Of a stretch of DNA of 64,000 nt, positions 52,116 through 61,472 are shown one piece after another. Location: assembly GCF_009669325.1 (NCBI RefSeq), contig NZ_SZWE01000001.1, forward strand, positions 930,402 to 994,401, given 5' to 3'. Under the pieces are notes generated by a model. The model was not told the DNA's origin. It worked only from the letters and a program-made list of their open reading frames with translations, and made no database searches. This DNA comes from Roseovarius bejariae. GTDB taxonomy: Bacteria > Pseudomonadota > Alphaproteobacteria > Rhodobacterales > Rhodobacteraceae. A program made the translations under genes and the position numbers. Every line of letters starts with the position of its first letter. Positions within the stretch are counted from its first letter, which is position 1.

Positions 52116-52149
52116 GGCGCGAACCGCTGAGGCAACGCCGAAGCGGCGG
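52116..52149 (+). repeat. 34-bp direct repeat, copy 2
   Basis: Identical to copy 1 except for one base in the hairpin loop (AAC for AAA). Between the copies is a GC-rich stretch with another hairpin, CCTCC-GGG-GGAGG (52073-52085 region). The arrangement hairpin-spacer-hairpin in an intergenic gap recalls REP/BIME elements. Confidence 0.9.
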
Positions 52150-52278
52150 AAAACTCGACACATTCTTGAAAGATTCTTGCGTTCAAACCGGAAACGCGAC
52201 GTCGCAAGACGGTAACGTGACGATTTTGCCCTGTTTCACGATGTAACAAGGCTATATCAACGACCCGGAGAGCTTTTG

Positions 52279-52301
52279 GGAGAGTCGCATCGCGGCTCTC
52301 C
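52279..52301 (+). promoter_or_regulatory. Hairpin in the etfB upstream leader
   Basis: GGAGAGTCGC (52279-52288) pairs with GCGGCTCTCC (52292-52301) around ATC, with one G-U pair. It ends about 10 bases before the etfB ribosome binding site AGGGAG. It has no U tract after it. It could stabilise the message or modulate translation of etfBA. Confidence 0.5.
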
Positions 52302-52325
52302 GTCAATTTAAGGGAGACCATGCCA

Positions 52326-53084
52326 ATGAAGGTTCTAGTGCCTGTCAAACGCGTGATCGACTACAACGTGAAGGTCCGCGTTAAGGCGGACGGCAGCGGT
52401 GTCGATCTTGCCAATGTCAAAATGTCGATGAACCCCTTTGACGAGATTGCCGTCGAAGAGGCCATTCGCCTGAAAGAGGCCGGCAAGGCCGACGAAGTGA
52501 TCGCCGTATCCATCGGCGTCAAGCAAAGCCAGGAAACCCTGCGCACCGCGCTCGCCATGGGCGCCGACCGCGCCATTCTGGTTGAAGCCGCCGATGACGT
52601 GCACACCGACATCGAACCTCTGGCCGTGGCCAAGATCCTTGCCAAGGTCGTCGAAGAAGAACAGCCGGGCCTTGTCCTGACAGGCAAACAGGCGATCGAC
52701 AACGACATGAACGCCACCGGGCAGATGCTCTCGGCGCTTCTGGGTTGGTCGCAAGCGATGTATGCCAACAACGTGGATGTCGAAGGCGACCATGCCGTCG
52801 TCACCCGCGAGGTTGATGGCGGTCTGCAAACCATCAAGGTCAAGATGCCCACCATCATCTCGACCGACCTGCGCCTGAACGAGCCGCGCTATGCCTCGCT
52901 GCCGAACATCATGAAGGCCAAGAAAAAGCCGCTGGACGAGAAAACCGCCGCCGACTACGGCGTCGACGTCAGCCCGCGCCTCGAAATCGTCAAGACGGAC
53001 GAGCCCGAGGCCCGCAAGGCCGGTGAAATGGTCGGCTCGGTGGACGAGCTGGTTGCCAAACTCAAAGAAGCGGGGGCCGTGTAA
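52326..53084 (+). CDS. etfB: Electron transfer flavoprotein subunit beta
   Basis: 252-residue AMP-binding subunit of ETF, which collects electrons from acyl-CoA and related dehydrogenases for ETF:quinone oxidoreductase. It begins [17 protein letters not shown]. The ATG at 52326 is nine bases after GGGAG, whereas an ATG at 52320 is only three bases away, so the former is chosen. AMP/FAD-contact segment [19 protein letters not shown] is present. The stop codon overlaps the etfA ATG (TAATG). Confidence 0.97.
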   Translation: MKVLVPVKRVIDYNVKVRVKADGSGVDLANVKMSMNPFDEIAVEEAIRLKEAGKADEVIAVSIGVKQSQETLRTALAMGADRAILVEAADDVHTDIEPLAVAKILAKVVEEEQPGLVLTGKQAIDNDMNATGQMLSALLGWSQAMYANNVDVEGDHAVVTREVDGGLQTIKVKMPTIISTDLRLNEPRYASLPNIMKAKKKPLDEKTAADYGVDVSPRLEIVKTDEPEARKAGEMVGSVDELVAKLKEAGAV

Positions 53085-54013
53085 TGTCTGTTCTTCTGAT
53101 TGCTGAAATCAACGACGGCGAACTGGCCGTTGACGCAACCGCCAAGGCCGTGACCGCCGCCGCGAAACTCGGCGACGTGACCGTTCTCTGCGCCGGGGCC
53201 ACCTGCGCCGCCGCCGCCGAGGAAGCCGCCAAGATCGACGGTGTCGCCAAGGTCCTCTGCGCCGAGGATGACCTTTACGGTCACCGCCTGGCCGAGCCCG
53301 TGGCCGCGCTGATCGCCGCACAGGCCGGTGACTACGAACACATCGTTGCCCCCGCCACCACAGACGCCAAGAACATCCTGCCCCGCGTTGCGGCGCTTCT
53401 GGATGTCATGGTGATCACCGATGTCTCGGGCGTCGTCGATGCCGATACCTTCGAGCGTCCGATCTATGCCGGTAACGCCGTGCAGACGGTCAAGTCGAAA
53501 GACGCCAAGAAGGTCATCAGCTTCCGGACCTCCACCTTCGATGCCGCTGGCATGGGGGGCTCGGCCTCGGTTGAAACCATCGGCGCAGGCGACAATCCCG
53601 CCCTCTCCGAATGGGTCGAAGACAAGGTTGCCGAATCCGACCGTCCCGAACTGACTTCGGCGGGTGTCGTGGTGTCCGGTGGTCGCGGTGTCGGCTCCGA
53701 AGAGGACTTCGCCCTGATCGAGAAACTGGCCGACAAGCTCGGCGCCGCTGTCGGCGCCTCGCGCGCCGCTGTCGACTCGGGCTTCGCGCCGAACGACTGG
53801 CAAGTGGGTCAGACCGGCAAAGTGGTCGCCCCTGATCTTTACGTGGCCATCGGCATCTCGGGCGCCATTCAGCACCTCGCCGGTATGAAAGACTCCAAGA
53901 TCATCGTCGCGATCAACAAGGACGAAGAAGCGCCGATCTTCCAGGTGGCCGATTACGGCCTCGTCGCCGACCTCTTCGAGGCGGTGCCGGAACTGACCGA
54001 GAAGCTGGGTTAA
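53084..54013 (+). CDS. etfA: Electron transfer flavoprotein subunit alpha
   Basis: 309-residue FAD-binding subunit of ETF. The C-terminal FAD domain carries [20 protein letters not shown] and [12 protein letters not shown], the family signature. It is translationally coupled to etfB. The stop codon is followed by an unusual set of CGTACGA palindromes and then an intrinsic terminator, so those palindromes are transcribed as the etfBA 3' untranslated region. Confidence 0.98.
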   Translation: MSVLLIAEINDGELAVDATAKAVTAAAKLGDVTVLCAGATCAAAAEEAAKIDGVAKVLCAEDDLYGHRLAEPVAALIAAQAGDYEHIVAPATTDAKNILPRVAALLDVMVITDVSGVVDADTFERPIYAGNAVQTVKSKDAKKVISFRTSTFDAAGMGGSASVETIGAGDNPALSEWVEDKVAESDRPELTSAGVVVSGGRGVGSEEDFALIEKLADKLGAAVGASRAAVDSGFAPNDWQVGQTGKVVAPDLYVAIGISGAIQHLAGMKDSKIIVAINKDEEAPIFQVADYGLVADLFEAVPELTEKLG

Positions 54014-54021
54014 CAGCGACG

Positions 54022-54105
54022 TTTCGTACGACTCGTACGAAAGTTTTGGGGCACCCCCGGATTTTCGTACGAAACTCGCATATAAAACGTACGACTCGTA
54101 CGAAA
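54022..54105 (+). repeat. Cluster of three CGTACGA palindromes in the etfA 3' region
   Basis: Palindrome A (54022-54042) has perfect arms TTTCGTACGA and TCGTACGAAA around a single C. Palindrome B (54063-54074) is TTTCGTACGAAA. Palindrome C (54085-54105) matches A at 18 of 21 positions. The centres of A and C are 63 bases apart, six helical turns. I do not recognise the motif. It could be a protein-binding array, a set of mRNA hairpins, or a dispersed repeat. Confidence 0.9.
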
Positions 54106-54107
54106 AT

Positions 54108-54135
54108 AAAGGCCCGCCACATTGGCGGGCCTTTT
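54108..54135 (+). terminator. Intrinsic terminator of etfBA
   Basis: AAAGGCCCGCC (54108-54118) pairs with GGCGGGCCTTT (54124-54134) over a 5-base loop and runs into TTTT. It separates etfBA from hbd, whose start codon is 74 bases further on. Confidence 0.88.
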
Positions 54136-54208
54136 GATTGAAACCTGCCCTTGCAGCGCCCCGGTTCGGGGGCCTATGCTCTGCCCAAACCAAGCGGAAG
54201 GGCACCCC

Positions 54209-55084
54209 ATGGAAATCCAGAAAATCGGCGTTATCGGCGCGGGCCAGATGGGCAACGGCATCGCCCATGTCCTTGCAATTGCTGGATATAATGTCCTGCT
54301 CAACGATATTTCGCAGGAGGCGCTCGATGCCGGTCTGGCCACGGTGCGCAAGAACATGGAACGTCAGGTCAGCCGGGATAAGATGACCCAAGCGGATATG
54401 GATGCCGCCCTTGCGCGCATTTCCCCCACCCTGACCCTCACCGATCTGGGGCAAACCGACCTCGTGATCGAGGCCGCAACCGAGAAAGAAGCCGTAAAAA
54501 CCGCTATTTTTCAAGAGCTTGTACCACACCTACAGGATCATACGATCCTGACCTCGAACACCTCGTCGATTTCGATCACCCGCTTGGCCAGCGGCACCGA
54601 CCGCCCCGAACGCTTCATGGGCTTTCACTTCATGAATCCCGTTCCGGTGATGCAACTGGTGGAATTGATCCGTGGTATTGCCACCGACAAAGCCACTTAT
54701 GACGCTTGCCTTCAAGTTGTTGAAAAACTTGGGAAAACGGCCGCCAGCGCCGAGGATTTTCCGGCCTTCATCGTCAATCGAATCCTGATGCCGATGATCA
54801 ACGAGGCGGTCTATACCCTCTATGAAGGTGTCGGCACCGTCAAATCCATCGACCAATCCATGAAACTGGGCGCCAACCACCCCATGGGCCCCTTGGAACT
54901 TGCTGATTTCATTGGATTAGATACCTGCCTGGCGATCATGAACGTACTGCACGACGGCCTAGCCGACACCAAGTATCGCCCCTGTCCTCTGCTCACCAAG
55001 TATGTCGAGGCCGGATGGCTTGGCCGCAAGACGGGCCGCGGGTTCTATGACTACCGTGGAGAAGAGCCCGTCCCGACGCGCTAA
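54209..55084 (+). CDS. 3-hydroxybutyryl-CoA dehydrogenase
   Basis: 291-residue NAD-dependent enzyme of short-chain acyl-CoA and polyhydroxybutyrate metabolism. The dinucleotide fold [15 protein letters not shown] is at residues 6-20, the catalytic region is [14 protein letters not shown], and the C-terminal helical domain is complete. The start at 54209 is preceded by GGAAGGG; the 29 in-frame codons upstream run into the etfA terminator. Its last bases overlap the end of the convergent sulfotransferase-like gene by four. Confidence 0.95.
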   Translation: MEIQKIGVIGAGQMGNGIAHVLAIAGYNVLLNDISQEALDAGLATVRKNMERQVSRDKMTQADMDAALARISPTLTLTDLGQTDLVIEAATEKEAVKTAIFQELVPHLQDHTILTSNTSSISITRLASGTDRPERFMGFHFMNPVPVMQLVELIRGIATDKATYDACLQVVEKLGKTAASAEDFPAFIVNRILMPMINEAVYTLYEGVGTVKSIDQSMKLGANHPMGPLELADFIGLDTCLAIMNVLHDGLADTKYRPCPLLTKYVEAGWLGRKTGRGFYDYRGEEPVPTR

Positions 55085-55878
55085 TCGTCTATAAGCCTCT
55101 GAAATCGCGTGCCTTTTAGCGCCTCGATCACCTCGTCTCGATTGGCCAGCCGGTCAATCGACCGGCCTTGAACGATCTTGCGCATCCGCACTTCGGGCTT
55201 GAACGGTGCCACCTCAAGGAAGCGATGCAGATCATCCATGATTGCCGCTGTTTGTTGCGGCCCTGCAAAGAAATCTTCATACCGAACATGCATGCGGCGC
55301 TCTTGCGGTATGCCTGCAAGCATTTGATTCAGAATGATATTTTCCCCCTCGATCACCTCAAGCGCGTTCAATGCGTTCTGCGGTTCCATGTGCAATTTTG
55401 TCTCCGCCGGTCCGCCCTGCCCCTCGCGAATTTCCACCACGCCCGAGGCTTCCAGCAAAGCGTTTGAGATCATGCGGTCAAATAGATTGGCCCGCTCCAG
55501 CCCGATCACCTTGATGTCAGGCCGCTGTGCCAGATAGTCAATGATACCAAGGTTTTGAAAATGCAGGGCAAAATCCTTGATCCCGATCTGGCGCACCTGC
55601 GACAGGCGTTTACCATCACGAGGCCGCCGCTTGATACGCCTTTGTGCCGACCGTCCCGCGAAGGCCAGGCGATGCCCCCACGGATTCCCCAAGCAAAAGT
55701 CCAGATATGCCGCATCATCCTCTTTAAAGGCTCCAAGTCGGCGCTGCATCTTTCGGATCGGGTTCCAATCGCCCAGAACCTCACCATAATTCATGATTTC
55801 AGGGTGCTGGTTCAGCAGGTTGACCAAGGCATTCGACCCACTTCGCCCCAAAGTCAAAATCACATGCTGCCCGACCAT
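55081..55878 (-). CDS. Sulfotransferase-like protein
   Basis: 265 residues from the start at 55878 ([16 protein letters not shown]). The glycine-rich [14 protein letters not shown] at residues 9-22 is a 5'-phosphosulfate-binding-like loop, and [10 protein letters not shown] later resembles the family's second conserved segment. Some relatives of this fold modify cell-surface sugars; others have lost the PAPS site. The acceptor is unknown. It ends convergently with hbd, overlapping by four bases. Confidence 0.75.
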   Translation of the reverse strand: MVGQHVILTLGRSGSNALVNLLNQHPEIMNYGEVLGDWNPIRKMQRRLGAFKEDDAAYLDFCLGNPWGHRLAFAGRSAQRRIKRRPRDGKRLSQVRQIGIKDFALHFQNLGIIDYLAQRPDIKVIGLERANLFDRMISNALLEASGVVEIREGQGGPAETKLHMEPQNALNALEVIEGENIILNQMLAGIPQERRMHVRYEDFFAGPQQTAAIMDDLHRFLEVAPFKPEVRMRKIVQGRSIDRLANRDEVIEALKGTRFQRLIDD

Positions 55879-56011
55879 ACAATACCTCCAAAGGGCATGA
55901 ACAAGACACGCCGCAGTACGATCCACCCCTGCGGGATCCCTTTTTGCATATCAAATTTTTGGTGATTTATCAGCCTCTTCGCGGTCTGACGATGAAACAT
56001 TTCGTTTCGTG

Positions 56012-56935
56012 TCAGGCCCCCGAAGGCCCGTTATCCGCCAGTGATAGGGTGTGTTCCCGCAGCCATGTCATGAACCCCCGCGGGTCGCTTTCCAACATCT
56101 TCATCCGCTCCGGCGAAATCGGCGCCCCCACCACGGGCTTTTGCGGGTTGTTGCAACTGTGTACGACTTCATGCAGCAGCAAACTCTGCCGCAGGGTGGC
56201 CGATATACGGTTGGCCATCTGGTACCAGCGGGAATTCGCGCCGGGGAAATAGATCGGCACTACCTGCGCGCCCGAGCGGCGGATCATCTGGGCGGTAAAG
56301 ACATTCCACTCACGCTCAATGGCCGGACCCATGAGGCTATCAGAGGAGGCGACGACCCCCGAGGGAAAGACACTGATCAATCCCCCCTCTTTCAGGTGCG
56401 CCATGGCCTTGGCTCGCATCTCCACCGATTTACGCTGTGCGTCAGGCTCATGCGGGAAAGGCACCGAAATCATGTAGGACGCCGCAACCTCGTCAATGCC
56501 AGTCAAAAGTGCGCGGGTCAGGATTTTGTAATCGGTTCTCCTACGGCCAATCAGATCGGCAAGGATCATGCCATCCACAAGGCCATGCGGGTGATTGGCC
56601 ACCACGACAACCGGGCCATCCGTCGGAATATTGTCCAACTGTTCGTCGGGAGTCAGAAGATCAATGCCCATTGTATCGAGGGCCGCACGCCAAAACGCCT
56701 GCCCGGTAGGGGCCCCACGCTTTTCAAACTTGCGGATCATCCGCAGAATAGACAGCTTACCTGTAAACCACTCTATCGTCCGGATGGTGAATGCCGTGGC
56801 GGGCGTGTCGAAAGAATTGGCATAGGTCAAACTGCGACGGTCATACTTGGTGAAGTTCACCGTCTCGCCGGTTTCGTCTATGGCGTGTTCATCTTGCCTT
56901 TCAGCCAAAGTGCTCTTCCCGTTCCGTCGCGCCAT
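56012..56935 (-). CDS. Lysophospholipid acyltransferase family protein
   Basis: 307-residue PlsC-like acyltransferase. The acyltransferase box appears as ANHPHGLVDG, the hemolysin-type variant with five residues between His and Asp. FPSGVVASSD and VPIYFPG are further family segments. There is an amphipathic N-terminus but no clear transmembrane anchor. The likely role is acylation of a membrane lipid. It follows the HPr gene by 12 bases and is probably at the end of that transcript. Confidence 0.85.
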   Translation of the reverse strand: MARRNGKSTLAERQDEHAIDETGETVNFTKYDRRSLTYANSFDTPATAFTIRTIEWFTGKLSILRMIRKFEKRGAPTGQAFWRAALDTMGIDLLTPDEQLDNIPTDGPVVVVANHPHGLVDGMILADLIGRRRTDYKILTRALLTGIDEVAASYMISVPFPHEPDAQRKSVEMRAKAMAHLKEGGLISVFPSGVVASSDSLMGPAIEREWNVFTAQMIRRSGAQVVPIYFPGANSRWYQMANRISATLRQSLLLHEVVHSCNNPQKPVVGAPISPERMKMLESDPRGFMTWLREHTLSLADNGPSGA

Positions 56936-56947
56936 GGCACGGCCTTT

Positions 56948-57226
56948 TTACATATCTTCGCCGAACCGGTCGGCCACAAGGGCCTCGATCGCGTCGGCCA
57001 AAGCCTCGGCATCGGGTCCCGAAGTCTCGACGTCAATAGTCTTTCCTTTCGACGCTGCCAACATCAAAAGGCCCATGATGCTATCGGCATTCGTGGACTG
57101 CCCATCATGAGAAACCTCGGCGGTTGCATCGAAACCTTCGACCACCTCCACAAGTTTTGCCGCAGCGCGCGCATGCAGCCCTTTCTGGTTCACTATCTTC
57201 AACTGTCTAATGGTCTGCTCAGACAT
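56948..57226 (-). CDS. HPr-family phosphocarrier protein
   Basis: 92 residues from the ATG at 57226 (a GTG at 57232, adjacent to the EIIA stop codon, is also possible). The phosphorylated histidine is H18 in QKGLHARAAAKL, and S49 in NADSIMGLLML is the regulatory serine targeted by HPr kinase. With EIIA-Man next door and no sugar permease genes, this is a regulatory and not a transport phosphotransfer chain. EI is not in the window. Confidence 0.95.
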   Translation of the reverse strand: MSEQTIRQLKIVNQKGLHARAAAKLVEVVEGFDATAEVSHDGQSTNADSIMGLLMLAASKGKTIDVETSGPDAEALADAIEALVADRFGEDM

Positions 57227-57232
57227 GCGCAC

Positions 57233-57649
57233 TCAACCCTCTCCCGCGTTATCCGCCTGTACATTATGGCTGTCTATGTATTTCCGCCCTGCATCCAAAG
57301 CCGCACGGGCGGCTTCACCGAGCGGCAGATGACGGCTTTTGACCAGTTTGATCAAGAGGGGCAGGTTCGCCCCGTAAAGAATGCGCCGATCCGTTGGGCG
57401 GCAGGCCTTGAGCGACAGGTTCGAAGGAGACCCCCCGAAAATATCCGTCACGATCAAGACACCATCGCCCGTATCGACCTCATCCGCCGCAGCACAAATT
57501 TCGGCTTGCTTGGCAGCGCGGTCATGATCCCCGCCAATCGAAATCGCTTTGATGCCGACCTGCGGCCCGACGACGTGTTCAATCGCGCTCAGATACTCCC
57601 GGGCGAGTCCGCCGTGCGCCACGATCACGATACCGATCACTACCGTCAT
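57233..57649 (-). CDS. PTS EIIA component, mannose family (regulatory)
   Basis: 138-residue EIIA-Man domain protein. The phosphoacceptor is H12 in [11 protein letters not shown], and DIFGGSPSN is the other family hallmark. No EIIB or EIIC genes follow, so a sensory role is likely. It overlaps rapZ by ATGA. In alphaproteobacteria this chain is thought to talk to the ChvG/ChvI-HprK system encoded just upstream. Confidence 0.94.
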   Translation of the reverse strand: MTVVIGIVIVAHGGLAREYLSAIEHVVGPQVGIKAISIGGDHDRAAKQAEICAAADEVDTGDGVLIVTDIFGGSPSNLSLKACRPTDRRILYGANLPLLIKLVKSRHLPLGEAARAALDAGRKYIDSHNVQADNAGEG

Positions 57650-58581
57650 TCCCCCCGGGCTTGCGCGTTATCAACAACGATAAATCTGTCCGAAGCGGTT
57701 TTTCCGCGCCGTTCCAGCTCTCGGTGTCTTATTGACACTTGCCAGCCGCTGTCTGCAAGGGCTTGTGCCAAGGTTTCTGTCATTGTGACGCTACGGTGCT
57801 GTCCTCCAGTACATCCGAAACCGATAGAAAGATAGGCCTTCCCCTCGGCCTCATACGCCGGTAGCAGAAGTTCGGCCAGTCCGATGATCTTTTGTCGGAA
57901 CGCCTCGAAGCGCCCATCCTGTTTAACGTAATCTGCTACCTCCGGAGACCGCCCGTCGAGTATGCGCAAGCCTTCCTCCCAATAGGGATTGCGCAGAAAG
58001 CGACAATCCAACACGATATCCAATCCGCGCGGCAACCCTCGCTTGTAGGAAAACGACTGGACCGATACCGCCAATTGCCCCGTGCTGCTCGGTGCGAACC
58101 AACGGTCAAGCTCGGCGCGCAGATCATGTGGCGACATTTCGGAAGTATCGATCAGCATATCGGCACGGGCTTTGATGGGGCCAAGCAGGTCAAACTCTCG
58201 TGCGATGCCGATTTCGGCATTCTCTGCCGGAGCCAAGGGATGGCGGCGGCGGGTTTCCGAGAACCTCCGCATCAGTATCTCGGGGCGGCAGTCCAGGTAG
58301 AGAACCTGCATGGGCGTATCGGCCATGCCGCCAATCTGATCGATCGCTTCAATCAGCGCATTGGTCGAAAAATCGCGGTTGCGTGTGTCGACACCAAGGG
58401 CCAACGGCTTGGTCGGAGCGGGACCATCCAGAAGGCGGGGCAAAAGGGACAGCGGCAGGTTGTCAATCGCCTCATATCCTATGTCCTCAAGCGCACGGAT
58501 TGCCGTCGTCCTCCCGGCACCGGACGGGCCCGTGACGAGGACAAGCCGATTGCCCTTAGATGAGAAAGTCGCCGCGGTCAT
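57646..58581 (-). CDS. rapZ: RNase adapter/nucleotide-binding protein RapZ
   Basis: 311 residues with P-loop GPSGAGRTT at 18-26 and the conserved C-terminal [12 protein letters not shown]. In enterobacteria RapZ guides RNase E to the sRNA GlmZ; the function in alphaproteobacteria is not settled. The position between hprK and the EIIA gene is the standard alphaproteobacterial arrangement and suggests a link to phosphotransfer signalling. Confidence 0.95.
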   Translation of the reverse strand: MTAATFSSKGNRLVLVTGPSGAGRTTAIRALEDIGYEAIDNLPLSLLPRLLDGPAPTKPLALGVDTRNRDFSTNALIEAIDQIGGMADTPMQVLYLDCRPEILMRRFSETRRRHPLAPAENAEIGIAREFDLLGPIKARADMLIDTSEMSPHDLRAELDRWFAPSSTGQLAVSVQSFSYKRGLPRGLDIVLDCRFLRNPYWEEGLRILDGRSPEVADYVKQDGRFEAFRQKIIGLAELLLPAYEAEGKAYLSIGFGCTGGQHRSVTMTETLAQALADSGWQVSIRHRELERRGKTASDRFIVVDNAQARGE

Positions 58582-58593
58582 CCCGCCCCCTAT

Positions 58594-59025
58594 TCAGTTA
58601 ACGCGCCCATGTCGAAGATACAGCATGATCGCCGCAGGAAAATGGTCGGCGTCAGTTTTTCTTATGACAGGCACGCTCAATCCCAGCAGTGTATCCTCGC
58701 GAAACGGCGGCAAGCGATGATCTTCGGTCTGTGTTAGGTCCACGATCAAGGCCAGAGGCGCGGACGGAAGTACCGGGGAAGACAGGATACCCACACTGCG
58801 CGCCTCGATGAGGCCATGCAGAGCCTTAGGTGCGCTCAGTATGATCTGCTCGTTTTGGCGGCTAATGCAGGTTCTGTCATCAGACACCAAGGATGCGCCA
58901 TATGCGATCAGTTGCAGGGCAAGGCCAGATTTTCCTGACCCGGAAGGGCCTCGGATCAAGGCAGCCCGCCCATCAACGGCGACGGAAGTCGCATGAAGGA
59001 TGTGGCCATTGCTGTCCTGATTCAT
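58594..59025 (-). CDS. hprK: HPr kinase/phosphorylase, short alphaproteobacterial form
   Basis: 143 residues, only the C-terminal kinase domain of the classical enzyme. The P-loop GPSGSGKS is at residues 26-33 and the region VSDDRTC follows. The N-terminal domain of Gram-positive HprK is absent, as is usual in this class. It should phosphorylate the regulatory serine of the HPr encoded downstream. A GTG at 59028 is an alternative start. Confidence 0.93.
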   Translation of the reverse strand: MNQDSNGHILHATSVAVDGRAALIRGPSGSGKSGLALQLIAYGASLVSDDRTCISRQNEQIILSAPKALHGLIEARSVGILSSPVLPSAPLALIVDLTQTEDHRLPPFREDTLLGLSVPVIRKTDADHFPAAIMLYLRHGRVN

Positions 59026-59058
59026 CACCCTACTATCCCTGCACGTAACCAGCTGGGA

Positions 59059-60771
59059 TCAAACGGGAAGACCGACGACAAATCGTGCACCCAAGGGTTC
59101 GGAACTGGGATCGGCATCATTCGGGCGGATGTTCTCGGCCCAGATCACACCGTCATGCGCTTCGATGATCTGTTTCGAGATCGAAAGGCCAAGCCCCGAG
59201 TTATTGCCGAAATCGTTACTGGGCCGCTCGGAATAAAAACGCTTGAAAATCTTCAGCAAGGCCTGCTCGGGAATGCCGGGGCCGGTATCCTCGACCACGA
59301 CCAGAACGCGGTTGTCGCGCTTGCGAATCCAGACACGGATGGCATCGCCTTCTTCGCAGAAGCTGATCGCGTTGGTGATCAAATTGACAAAGACCTGCGC
59401 AAGCCGGGCTTCAAGCCCCGTAAAGACTATTGGGTCTTTGGGGAAATCGGTAATGAACTCGATACCCTTCTTTTCCGCTTCTTCGCCAAGGAAATTGCCA
59501 ATATTGCTGAGCATCGTGATCAGGTCGAAGGGCTCCTGCTCCTCCTTGACCAGTTCACTATCCAAGCGGGATGCGTTCGAGATATCGCTCACCAATCGGT
59601 CAAGGCGGCGAACATCATGTTCAATGACCTGCAAAAGTTTTTCGCGTTGATCGTCCCGTTTTGCAACCCGCATCGTTCCGACGGCTGAACGCAAGCTGGC
59701 CAGAGGATTCTTGATTTCATGCGCAACGTCAGCGGCAAATTGTTCGTTACTGTCGATCCGATGGTAGAGGGCTGCCACCATCCCCCTGAGCGCGCCAGAC
59801 AACCGGCCAATTTCGTCTGGTCGCGCGGTCAGATCGGGGATGCGGATGCGCCCGCCACGATTGCTACGACGGTCACGGTCCCCACCGATTTCGGCCGCCG
59901 ACGCCAAATCGGCCAGTGGGTTGGCGATCGTGGACGCAAGGATCAGGCTCAACCCTACGGAAACGAGAGTAGCGACAAGAAACATCTGCAACACACGTTC
60001 ACGCTCGGCGGCGGCGACGCGGTCAATCTCACCGCTTGCGCTCGCCATGGAGACAACGGCAACGGGCCGGCCACCTTGCATCACCGGACTGGCGACCAGG
60101 AATATAGTGGCTCCGTCGATCTCACCCGTTACAATCTGTGTGTCGGATTCCAGTGTGGGTCCAACAAGGGCCTGAGCCTGAGCCCGAGTCGATGTTTGGT
60201 CTTTCTCACCGGCCAGTGCATCGAAGGGCACAGACAACCAGTTCCAAACCTTGATCAAAGCATCGGTGATGGATGTGGGCTTTTCACCAACAGGGTTTTC
60301 GGCTTGTGGGCGCGTGCCGATCGTCTGCCCCGCCAATGTACCAGCCGGGTCGAAAACAAAAACCTCGACACCTTGTTGAATATCTAGCCCACTCAACGTT
60401 TCACCAACGTCGATACCGTCACCCGATACCAAGTTGACGGGCCCACCCGAGGGAAGCTGCGCCTCGAAGACATCGGCGATGAGTTCAACCTCGGACACAA
60501 GACTGTTTGCACGTTGCAGGGCAAGACTGTCTCGCGAGGAATTGAAATAAAGAATCCCTGCCACCAGAACGCTCAGTGCGATCAGGTTGAAGGTAATGAT
60601 TTTCCGAGTGAGGGAGGATTCACGCAGGGAAAAGAACCCGCGCCGCTCGCGACGAACGCGCAGCTCGTCCTCGACGACATTATCCGGTGCAACAAAGTCA
60701 TCCCCAAGGACAACGTCGTCATCCTTGTGGGACGGAAGATCGCGCACGTGTACCCCCTCGACCAGAGTCAT
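59059..60771 (-). CDS. chvG: Sensor histidine kinase ChvG/ExoS type
   Basis: 570 residues: cytoplasmic N-terminus, transmembrane helix about 57-75, a periplasmic sensor domain, second helix about 262-280, HAMP, the phosphoacceptor H351 in DVAHEIKNPLASL, and an ATPase domain (GDDTGPGIPE-like VVEDTGPGIPE and NNSGLGLSISKQI). Its ATG shares one base with the chvI stop codon (TAATG), so kinase and regulator are coupled. ChvG responds to acid or envelope stress in Agrobacterium and Sinorhizobium. Confidence 0.95.
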   Translation of the reverse strand: MTLVEGVHVRDLPSHKDDDVVLGDDFVAPDNVVEDELRVRRERRGFFSLRESSLTRKIITFNLIALSVLVAGILYFNSSRDSLALQRANSLVSEVELIADVFEAQLPSGGPVNLVSGDGIDVGETLSGLDIQQGVEVFVFDPAGTLAGQTIGTRPQAENPVGEKPTSITDALIKVWNWLSVPFDALAGEKDQTSTRAQAQALVGPTLESDTQIVTGEIDGATIFLVASPVMQGGRPVAVVSMASASGEIDRVAAAERERVLQMFLVATLVSVGLSLILASTIANPLADLASAAEIGGDRDRRSNRGGRIRIPDLTARPDEIGRLSGALRGMVAALYHRIDSNEQFAADVAHEIKNPLASLRSAVGTMRVAKRDDQREKLLQVIEHDVRRLDRLVSDISNASRLDSELVKEEQEPFDLITMLSNIGNFLGEEAEKKGIEFITDFPKDPIVFTGLEARLAQVFVNLITNAISFCEEGDAIRVWIRKRDNRVLVVVEDTGPGIPEQALLKIFKRFYSERPSNDFGNNSGLGLSISKQIIEAHDGVIWAENIRPNDADPSSEPLGARFVVGLPV

Positions 60772-61472
60772 TATTCTTCGTTGTACCGATAACCGATACC
60801 ATAAAGTGTCTCGATTGCCGAGAACTCGGGATCGACCATGCGAAGTTTCTTGCGCAGGCGCTTGATGTGGCTGTCGATCGTGCGGTCGTCCACATAGACC
60901 TGATCGTCATAGGCCACATCCATCAACTGGTCACGGCTTTTGACAAAACCGGGGCGCTGCGCGAGAGCCTGCAGAAGAAGGAACTCCGTCACGGTCAGGG
61001 CAACATCCTGCCCCTTCCACGTGACCGCGTGGCGCAGCGGGTCCATCCGCAACTCGCCGCGTTCGATCACTTTGGTTTCCTCGGTATCCCCCACGACCTC
61101 GCCGGCGACGGCATCCTGACGCCGCAGAAGCGCACGGATACGCTCGACCAAAAGGCGTTGTGAAAAAGGCTTTTTCACATAATCGTCGGCACCCATGCGC
61201 AGGCCCAGAACCTCGTCAATTTCATCATCCTTGGAGGTCAAGAAGATCACGGGGATCGATGTTTTTTGCCGAATACGCTGCAACAGGTCCATGCCATCCA
61301 TACGCGGCATCTTGATATCCAGAACGGCCATGTCCGGCAATTTCTTACTAAAGGCATCGAACGCTTGCTGGCCATCATTGTAGGTTTCCACCTCAAAGCC
61401 TTCCGCCTCGAGAGTCATGGAGACGGACGTCAGAATATTCCTGTCGTCGTCCACAAGGGCGATCTTAGACAT
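60771..61472 (-). CDS. chvI: Response regulator ChvI type (OmpR family)
   Basis: 233 residues from the start at 61472 ([14 protein letters not shown]). The receiver domain has phosphoacceptor D52 in [11 protein letters not shown] and K in VKKPF; the C-terminal winged helix ends with [15 protein letters not shown] and GIGYRYNE. The open frame continues 36 codons upstream but that part is not receiver-like. It is divergent from pckA, a known ChvI-dependent gene in Agrobacterium. Confidence 0.95.
   Translation of the reverse strand: MSKIALVDDDRNILTSVSMTLEAEGFEVETYNDGQQAFDAFSKKLPDMAVLDIKMPRMDGMDLLQRIRQKTSIPVIFLTSKDDEIDEVLGLRMGADDYVKKPFSQRLLVERIRALLRRQDAVAGEVVGDTEETKVIERGELRMDPLRHAVTWKGQDVALTVTEFLLLQALAQRPGFVKSRDQLMDVAYDDQVYVDDRTIDSHIKRLRKKLRMVDPEFSAIETLYGIGYRYNEE

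Noticed and set aside
54022..54105. CGTACGA cluster as a CRISPR remnant
   Set aside because: Units are palindromic, unequally spaced and lack 30-40 bp unique spacers; no cas gene is near.
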